Assembly: GCA_036505485.1 (NCBI GenBank)
Contig: DASXTK010000142.1
Location: forward strand, 1-27,650
Reading direction: 5' to 3'
Length of the DNA: 27,650 nt
Source of the DNA: DASXTK01 sp036505485
GTDB taxonomy: Bacteria; Actinomycetota; Acidimicrobiia; Acidimicrobiales; VFJN01
Below are positions 22,996 through 27,650 of this stretch, one piece after another. The first letter of the stretch is position 1. Each line of letters starts with the position of its first letter. A program made the translations under genes and the position numbers. Under the pieces are notes generated by a model, which was not told where the DNA came from, did not search any database, and saw only the letters and a list, made by a program, of their open reading frames with translations.

Positions 22996-24204
22996 GTGAG
23001 TGAAGCGACCGCCAGCACGACCAGCGTCATGCGGGTGATGAACGAGCGTGCGGCTTTCGCTCAACTGCTGCGGCACGGGCCCGCGTCACGGCCGGAGCTG
23101 GCCGCCGCGACCGGATTGTCCAAGCCGACGATCGCGGTGGCGCTCGCCGACCTGGAGCGGGTGGGGCTGATCCAGGCGATCGGGCGGCGTAGCGGAGGGG
23201 CGGGCCGGTCCGCGCAGGTCTACACGGTGCACCCGACCGCCGGGTGGGCCCTGGCCATCGACGTGGGGCGCGGCTTCGTTCGGGTGGCCCTGGCGAACCT
23301 CGTCGGGGAGATCGTCGTACGGCGCGACGAACGGTCTCAGGCGCGCAGCGCATCGGCGCTCATCACCCAAGCCGAGTCCCTGGTCGCCGACGTGGCCGCG
23401 GCGGCGGACATCAGCCCGGTGGACATCACCTACACGGTGTTCGGCACCCCTGGCATCCACGACGAGCAAACCGGCGCGCTCGTCCTGGCCCCCAACCTTC
23501 CCGGCTGGAATCACACGGGAGCGGTGGAGCGGCTGCGGAAGGTCACCCCCTCACCGTTCATCGTCGAGAACGACATCAATCTCGCAGCCCTGGGAGAGCA
23601 GGCTCGAGGGTTGGGGGCCGGGGTGCGAAACTTCGTGTTCCTGTCGATCGGCACGGGCATCGGCATGGGTGTCGTGATCGACGGTTGTCTCTACCGGGGA
23701 TCACAGCGGGCCGCCGGCGAGATCTCCTACCTGCCCTTCGGGGAGACCGATCCGCTCGCCGCGCAGCCTGGTTCACGTCGCCGAGGTCTGCTGGAGTCGG
23801 TCGCGTCAGCGGACGGGATGGTGGAGGCCGCACGGCGCCGCGGCATGACCGGTCGGCTCACGGCCAAGCGAATCCTCGAGGCCGCCCGAGACGGCGACGA
23901 GACCGCACTGGCTGTGGTCGCGAAGGAGGCCGACTACCTGGCCCACGCGCTGGCCAGTGTGATCGCGGTCCTCGATCCCGAGCTCATCGTCCTCGGCGGC
24001 GGCATCGGTGCCCACGGCTCGGCCCTTCTCACCGAGCCGGTCAGGGAGAGGTTGCACGACCTTGTCGTGCTTCGGCCGCCCCGGATCGAAGTGTCCGCTC
24101 TGGGCGACGACGCCGTCGTTCTCGGGGCTCTGGCCACCGGACTCGACCGCGCCCGCGACCTCCTCTTCGACCGCGCCGTCGCCGCCCAACTCCCCTCCCC
24201 CTGA
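22996..24204 (+). CDS. ROK-family transcriptional repressor (XylR/NagC type)
   Basis: This roughly 402-residue regulator has an N-terminal winged helix-turn-helix (about 20-75: RPELAAATGLSKPTIAVALADLERVGLI) joined to a ROK sugar-binding domain. The phosphate-binding motif is degenerate (AIDVGRGF in place of DxGGTK), as expected for a sensor, while IVENDINLAALGE and GTGIGMG remain. The zinc-binding cysteine cluster of many ROK proteins is absent. I prefer GTG 22996 over a TTG two codons upstream at 22990; neither has a clear ribosome-binding site. It diverges from the sugar operon and probably represses it until the imported sugar binds. This local role is inferred from position. Confidence 0.9.
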   Translation: MSEATASTTSVMRVMNERAAFAQLLRHGPASRPELAAATGLSKPTIAVALADLERVGLIQAIGRRSGGAGRSAQVYTVHPTAGWALAIDVGRGFVRVALANLVGEIVVRRDERSQARSASALITQAESLVADVAAAADISPVDITYTVFGTPGIHDEQTGALVLAPNLPGWNHTGAVERLRKVTPSPFIVENDINLAALGEQARGLGAGVRNFVFLSIGTGIGMGVVIDGCLYRGSQRAAGEISYLPFGETDPLAAQPGSRRRGLLESVASADGMVEAARRRGMTGRLTAKRILEAARDGDETALAVVAKEADYLAHALASVIAVLDPELIVLGGGIGAHGSALLTEPVRERLHDLVVLRPPRIEVSALGDDAVVLGALATGLDRARDLLFDRAVAAQLPSP

Positions 24205-24228
24205 CGTTGGTGTCCGCCTGGGGCCGGG

Positions 24229-24247
24229 CGCGCGGCCGCCCCGCGCG
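24229..24247. terminator. GC hairpin between convergent genes
   Basis: CGCGCGG at 24229-24235 pairs exactly with CCGCGCG at 24241-24247 around a 5-base loop. It sits in the 87-bp gap between the convergent ROK repressor (ends 24204) and reductase-like gene (ends 24292). There is no T-tract and the area is extremely GC-rich, so a chance stem is possible. Confidence 0.4.
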
Positions 24248-24291
24248 GAGGCGGGTCGGCCGCGGGGATGGCGGTGGAACGGCTCGGCGGT

Positions 24292-24846
24292 TCAGCCCTC
24301 AGTAGGGGTGTCGTCGGGGACGTAGGCGAGGTTCAGCACGCCGGTGCTGAACCTCTCCTCCGACACCAGCCGCAGCGGATGGGTGGGGGTGTCCTCGAAC
24401 AACCGCTGGCCCTTGCCCACGGCGATGGGGTGGAGCAGGAGGTTCAGCTGGTCGACAAGGCCGTTGGCCAGCAGCCAGCGCACCAGCGTGGCACTGCCGG
24501 ACATCGTGATGTCGCCAGCGATGCTGTCCTTGACCTCCCGGATCTCGGCCGCCAGGTCGGCACCGATGATCGTGGTGTTGTTCCAAGTCGCCTCGCTGAG
24601 GGTGCGGGAGGCGACGTACTTGGGTGAGTTGTTGAGGAACGACGCGAAGGGCTCGTCTTTGCTGTCGGGCCAGAAGCCGGCCCATTCCTCGTACAGCACA
24701 CGGCCCATGAGGAAGGCCTCGGTGGTCTCGGCGGCCTTGCCGATGGCGTTGCCCATCTCGTCGTTGAAGTACGGGAAGTGCCATTTGTCGGGGGATTCCA
24801 CGACACCGTCGAGCGAGATGAAGAAGTTCGACACGATCTTGCCCAT
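24292..24846 (-). CDS. RibD C-terminal / dihydrofolate reductase-like protein
   Basis: This 184-residue protein belongs to the widespread DHFR-like family related to the RibD reductase domain, presumed to bind NAD(P)H. Recognised segments are the N-terminal strand VSNFFISLDGVVE, the LMGRVLYEEW motif near 46-55, the cofactor-binding MSGSATLVRWLL and the late HPIAVGKGQRLF. No specific substrate is known for most stand-alone members, and it should not be read as a true folate enzyme. ATG 24846 is well supported by AAGGAG 8 bases upstream; an in-frame extension to 24885 is less likely. It lies 60 bp behind the small membrane protein gene on the same strand and may be cotranscribed. Confidence 0.88.
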   Translation of the reverse strand: MGKIVSNFFISLDGVVESPDKWHFPYFNDEMGNAIGKAAETTEAFLMGRVLYEEWAGFWPDSKDEPFASFLNNSPKYVASRTLSEATWNNTTIIGADLAAEIREVKDSIAGDITMSGSATLVRWLLANGLVDQLNLLLHPIAVGKGQRLFEDTPTHPLRLVSEERFSTGVLNLAYVPDDTPTEG

Positions 24847-24906
24847 TGCTGATTCTCCTTGGTGAAAGGTGCGACGTGCGCTCACGGAATGGCGAGCGCC
24901 TTCAAA

Positions 24907-25410
24907 CTAAGCGGCGGCCCGCGCCGTCCGACGGCATCGAGCAGCCTCGAGACTGAGCACGAAGGCCAACCCCGCAACCAGGTGGGTCACCGAGAGGGCC
25001 AGCTTGGTTCCGCCATCGGTGTCGGCCGCCAGCGGTGCCCACACGCTGATCACGGCGAACACCCCTCCGACGTACTGCGCCACTCGGAGGACGCCGGCCC
25101 AGCGCAGCGCCAACAAGGCAGTGAGGACGTAGCCGATGACGAGGAATTGCACCGTCACGGCGGCCACTATCCCGGCGGTGATCTCCCAGGGCTCGCCGCC
25201 CTCGACGAGGACGAACGACGCGTCGGCGGCGCGTGCGATCAGGAACACGAGGAGGTTGCCGAGCACCGCGGCTGCGGTCCCCACGGCAACGGCTTGCCAC
25301 CAACCCATGCCCGGATGCTTCTGGTCCACGGTTGGGGTTCGGGTGGTCGCATCCGCTGCGGCCGTTCCGGCGCTGGCCGTGGTGGGACGGATGCTGTCGA
25401 GCAGGCTCAT
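24907..25410 (-). CDS. Small four-helix membrane protein (DUF6069-like)
   Basis: This 167-residue protein has a polar N-terminus of about 35 residues rich in Thr and Ala, then four hydrophobic segments: AVAVGTAAAVLGNLLVFLI, GIVAAVTVQFLVIGYVLTALLAL, VGGVFAVISVWAPLA and VTHLVAGLAFVLSLEA. The layout resembles the actinobacterial DUF6069 group, which has no assigned function; that assignment is from memory. ATG 25410 follows GAAGGAG at good spacing. The open frame extends further upstream but encodes an Arg-rich, implausible N-terminus. It precedes the DHFR-like gene on the same strand. Confidence 0.75.
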   Translation of the reverse strand: MSLLDSIRPTTASAGTAAADATTRTPTVDQKHPGMGWWQAVAVGTAAAVLGNLLVFLIARAADASFVLVEGGEPWEITAGIVAAVTVQFLVIGYVLTALLALRWAGVLRVAQYVGGVFAVISVWAPLAADTDGGTKLALSVTHLVAGLAFVLSLEAARCRRTARAAA

Positions 25411-25535
25411 CTTGGTCTCCTTCGGTTGACTGGCTGACGAGACCGCGACGCGGAGCTCTTGGGTTCGGCCAGCGTCTTGGCGGCACTCATGGGGCCATCG
25501 TGTGGCGCTGGAGTGCAGCGGCGTCCAACAGCTTG

Positions 25536-25563
25536 TTGACCGGTCTTGACAGCCTCTGGTTGT
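25536..25563. promoter_or_regulatory. Repeated TTGAC/TTGTC elements with a GACCGGTC palindrome
   Basis: The 179-bp gap between the LysR stop (25590) and the small membrane protein start (25410) contains TTGAC at 25536-25540 and 25546-25550, TTGTC at 25559-25563, and the perfect 8-bp palindrome GACCGGTC at 25538-25545. It lies 125-150 bases upstream of the membrane protein gene and could be an operator. I found no convincing -10 or -35 pair in the gap. A weak 6-bp stem (25567-25572 with 25581-25586) sits beside the LysR stop. Confidence 0.3.
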
Positions 25564-25589
25564 CAGCGCAGGAAGCCGCGCCTGCGGCG

Positions 25590-26576
25590 CTACCGGTCCT
25601 CGAGGCGCTGGAGGTTGGCCAGGTCGACATCCGGTAGCCAGTCGTGCTCCGGGTCGAAGGCGAGCCACCCGTCCGAGGTCCCGGCGTCGGCGATGAGCTC
25701 CAGCAACAGCGAGAGCGTCGGGTGACGGTCGGCGGTCCGCCAGACCAGCGACCACGGGTAGCGCGGCGTCGGGTCGAGGGGGATCATCCGGATGCCCGCA
25801 TCGGCCGGGACCGGCCAGCTCGCGCCCAGCAGCGTGACCCGTGCCGGATCATCTCGCACCCGTTCCAGAACGTGGTCCAACCCCAGGTCCAACCCCAAGT
25901 TGGAGCCGCTGTCGTAGATGGGGATGGCGAAGTGCTTGGCGAACCGCTCCCAATATCCCTGCAGCTCGGTGGGGCTGCCCTGTGCAGGCACCCAGAACTC
26001 CCACTGCGTGAGCTCTGCGGGGTGAAGGACCGATGCATCCACCAGCGGGTGGTCGGTGTTCACGGCCAGCGCCAGCGGCGCCAGCAGGACCAGGCGATGT
26101 GCGAGCTCGTCGGGCCACGGGTGGGGCAGGTCGTTGACGCGACCGAAAGCGGCATCGATCTGGCCGCGCTGGAGGGCTTCGATGGCGGTGACGATGCTGC
26201 GGCGCATGCTCAGCTCGACCAGGAGATCCGGTGTCCGGTCGATCAGCCCACGCAGCCGGCGCAGCGGGTCCTGCAGGTGTCCCCACACGTCGACCCGCAG
26301 CGGACGGGAGTCCAGCCGGGCCGCAGCCGCAGCGGCGTCGGCGGTCGCCAACAGTTGACGAGCATGGGGGAGGAAGCGACGCCCGGCGTCGGTCAACCTC
26401 ACACCCCGGGTATCCCGGACGAAGAGCTGCTCGCCGATGGCTCGTTCCAGTCGCTGGATCCGCTTCGAGAGGGCCTGCTGGGTGACGAAGAGCTGGGCGG
26501 CGGCACGACCGAAGTGCAGCTGCTCGCTGGTGGCGACGAAGGCGCGCACCTGACCCAGGTCCAGGTCCAGTTCCAT
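25590..26576 (-). CDS. LysR-family transcriptional regulator
   Basis: This 328-residue LTTR has the N-terminal helix-turn-helix (about 1-65: QVRAFVATSEQLHFGRAAAQL, QQALSKRIQRLERAIGEQLF, then RGVRLTDAGRRFLPHA) and a C-terminal effector-binding domain from about 90 onward with the usual two alpha/beta lobes. ATG 26576 begins the canonical N-terminus; the open frame further upstream runs across the divergent promoter and is not used. It is divergent from the alpha/beta hydrolase at 26643 with 66 bp between, the classical arrangement in which the LysR protein controls the divergent gene. Two near-identical 10-bp palindromes lie in that gap. The effector is unknown. Confidence 0.94.
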   Translation of the reverse strand: MELDLDLGQVRAFVATSEQLHFGRAAAQLFVTQQALSKRIQRLERAIGEQLFVRDTRGVRLTDAGRRFLPHARQLLATADAAAAAARLDSRPLRVDVWGHLQDPLRRLRGLIDRTPDLLVELSMRRSIVTAIEALQRGQIDAAFGRVNDLPHPWPDELAHRLVLLAPLALAVNTDHPLVDASVLHPAELTQWEFWVPAQGSPTELQGYWERFAKHFAIPIYDSGSNLGLDLGLDHVLERVRDDPARVTLLGASWPVPADAGIRMIPLDPTPRYPWSLVWRTADRHPTLSLLLELIADAGTSDGWLAFDPEHDWLPDVDLANLQRLEDR

Positions 26577-26581
26577 GGGCC

Positions 26582-26608
26582 CCAACGTTGGCCGACAACC
26601 AACGGTGG
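26582..26608. promoter_or_regulatory. Tandem CCAACG(T/G)TGG palindromes, candidate LysR operators
   Basis: CCAACGTTGG at 26582-26591 is a perfect 10-bp palindrome lying 5 bases upstream of the LysR start. CCAACGGTGG at 26599-26608 is the same sequence with one change. The start-to-start distance is 17 bp, somewhat under two helical turns. Both lie in the 66-bp divergent gap, where autoregulation and control of the hydrolase gene would be exerted. Confidence 0.5.
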
Positions 26609-26642
26609 TGCAACGCGGACAAACGGCTGTTGGACCGATCGA

Positions 26643-27479
26643 GTGACACGCGTTCTCCTGGACCGATGGATCTCGCAAGCAGACGGAGTCCGCGTGGACC
26701 CTCTTGAGCAGGGAGCGCCGACCCGGTGGCAGGGTGTCGCGGCCGGCGTTCCCTACGTTGCGCTGCCGCCCTACGAGGAGCGGGCGAGTGCTCCGGTGAT
26801 CCTGGCCTGGCACTCGACCGAGCCGCCCCGCAGCGAAGCGGCGATGGCGGCCGCACTGCCCATGGCCGCGTTGCCGGCCTGGCGCGTGTATCTGGGCGTG
26901 CCCTTGCACCATCGCCCCGACCGACGCGATCTGCTCCAGGTCTTCGGCCATGCTGTCGTGCAGGCCACCGAGCAGGTCCCGGTGGCGCTGCGGGCGCTCG
27001 GTGAGCGCCTGCCCCTCGGCGACGGATCACTGGGACTGCTCGGTGGCTCGATCGGAGCCACGATCGCGCAGTTGGCCGTCACCGAGACCGACCTCGACAT
27101 CGCCGCGCTGGCCCTGGTGAGCCCGGTGATCCAGCTGCGGAGCCTGGTGGAGGTTCCCGGCGCGGCAGAGGAGTCCCGGTCGATCGCCGACCGCCTGGAC
27201 TTCCTCGCCCGCATCGACGCCATGATCGAACGTCGCCCGCCACCCTCCGTGCTTGTGGTGGTCGGTTCCGACGATGACCGACGCTTCGTCGACCCGGCCC
27301 TGCGGCTCTGGGGAGCTCTCAGCACCAGGGGATGCGCCGAGCGCACCTCGCTGGTGACGGTGCCCGGGATGGGACACGCCTTCGGCCACGAGACCAGCGA
27401 CCACGCCGCGCACGTCGACAAGGTCTTGACCGACTGGTTCCACCGGCACCTACCCCTCCAGGACCCGGCACCGAGCTGA
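26643..27479 (+). CDS. Alpha/beta hydrolase family protein (dienelactone-hydrolase-like)
   Basis: This 278-residue putative serine hydrolase has an alpha/beta fold: a strand PVILAWHSTE (51-60) near the oxyanion position, nucleophile S136 in LLGGSIGAT, an acid near D210-D212 in VVVGSDDDRRF, and H245 in PGMGHAFGHE. It has no signal peptide. The GTG at 26643 is the only reasonable start after the LysR gene; the preceding ribosome-binding site is weak. The divergent LysR gene probably regulates it. Substrate is unknown; an esterase or lactonase-type reaction is plausible from the fold. Confidence 0.82.
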   Translation: MTRVLLDRWISQADGVRVDPLEQGAPTRWQGVAAGVPYVALPPYEERASAPVILAWHSTEPPRSEAAMAAALPMAALPAWRVYLGVPLHHRPDRRDLLQVFGHAVVQATEQVPVALRALGERLPLGDGSLGLLGGSIGATIAQLAVTETDLDIAALALVSPVIQLRSLVEVPGAAEESRSIADRLDFLARIDAMIERRPPPSVLVVVGSDDDRRFVDPALRLWGALSTRGCAERTSLVTVPGMGHAFGHETSDHAAHVDKVLTDWFHRHLPLQDPAPS

Positions 27480-27490
27480 CCGGAGTCTCG

Positions 27491-27504
27491 GGATCGACCG
27501 ATCC
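27491..27504. promoter_or_regulatory. 14-bp inverted repeat upstream of the DUF899-like gene
   Basis: GGATCGACCGATCC consists of 6-base arms that are exact reverse complements around a 2-base centre. It lies 50 bases before the ATG at 27555, in the 75-bp gap after the hydrolase gene. The loop is too short for a terminator, so a repressor operator is more likely. No clear promoter could be read. Confidence 0.35.
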
Positions 27505-27554
27505 GTTGCCAGCGGCCTCGGTGTCTAAACGAGCAACCGATCTGGAGGACTGAG

Positions 27555-27650
27555 ATGACCGAGTACAAGACGGGAACTCGTGAGGAGTGGGTTGCCGCGC
27601 GTGCTGTGCTGTTGGAGCGTGAGAAGGAGCTCACTGCGATGAGCGATGCG
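27555..27650 (+). CDS. DUF899-family thioredoxin-like protein (3' end outside window)
   Basis: Only the first 32 codons are present, running off the end of the window. They read MTEYKTGTREEWVAARAVLLEREKELTAMSDA, given here with the split REEWVAARAVLLE / REKELT. This matches the characteristic N-terminal helix of DUF899 proteins (REEWLAAR...LLxxEKE). Members have a thioredoxin-like fold and no firm function. The ATG at 27555 follows GGAGG at a suitable distance. The call rests on a short stretch. Confidence 0.7.
   Translation, partial: MTEYKTGTREEWVAARAVLLEREKELTAMSDA

Noticed and set aside
24292..24846. Calling this gene a true dihydrofolate reductase (folA)
   Set aside because: The motifs are of the RibD C-terminal, DHFR-like stand-alone family, not of FolA, and no folate genes are nearby.

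Overview
This is a dense, uniformly GC-rich chromosomal window. The family content points to a high-GC actinomycetote: a WS/DGAT acyltransferase, a short MMPL transporter, a TIGR03086 protein, BTAD-domain regulators, and many GTG starts with GTGA overlaps. The large ATPase-BTAD regulators made me think of the class Acidimicrobiia, but that is inference. I see no tRNA, rRNA, CRISPR array, insertion sequence or prophage gene. No stretch over 300 bases lacks a gene; the longest gaps are about 170-180 bp.

Layout. (1) 1-3708, plus strand: the end of a sensor histidine kinase overlapping a NarL-type response regulator, then an MMPL/RND-type exporter, closed by a perfect 24-bp inverted repeat (3714-3766). 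(2) 9056-3774, minus strand: an alpha/beta hydrolase, a WS/DGAT acyltransferase and a 1039-residue ATPase-TPR-BTAD regulator, apparently one operon behind a recognisable promoter (9086-9114). This looks like a neutral-lipid module with its own regulator. (3) 9180-10736, plus: a lipoprotein made of eight beta-propeller repeats, convergent with a TIGR03086 protein at 1 bp. (4) 11439-16080, plus: an ECF-like sigma factor, an unrecognised two-helix membrane protein, and a second ATPase-BTAD regulator paralogous to the first. (5) 17607-16108, minus: a secreted M23 peptidase with a C-terminal PLL-like propeller.

(6) 22858-17777, minus: a tightly coupled operon for a XylF-like binding lipoprotein, a single-domain sugar ATPase, a XylH-like permease, a ROK-family kinase and an MSOX-family covalent-flavin amine oxidase. 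It is divergent from a ROK repressor (22996-24204). A sugar importer and kinase coupled to an N-substituted amino-acid oxidase suggests uptake of a sugar-amine conjugate, for example a glycated amino acid. This is the most interesting hypothesis in the window. (7) 24292-27650: a RibD/DHFR-like reductase behind a four-helix membrane protein, a LysR regulator divergent from an alpha/beta hydrolase with two near-identical palindromes between them, and the start of a DUF899-type gene that runs off the end.

Functions come from motif recognition by eye. Operons come from spacing and overlapping start and stop codons. Substrates and regulatory links are inference.
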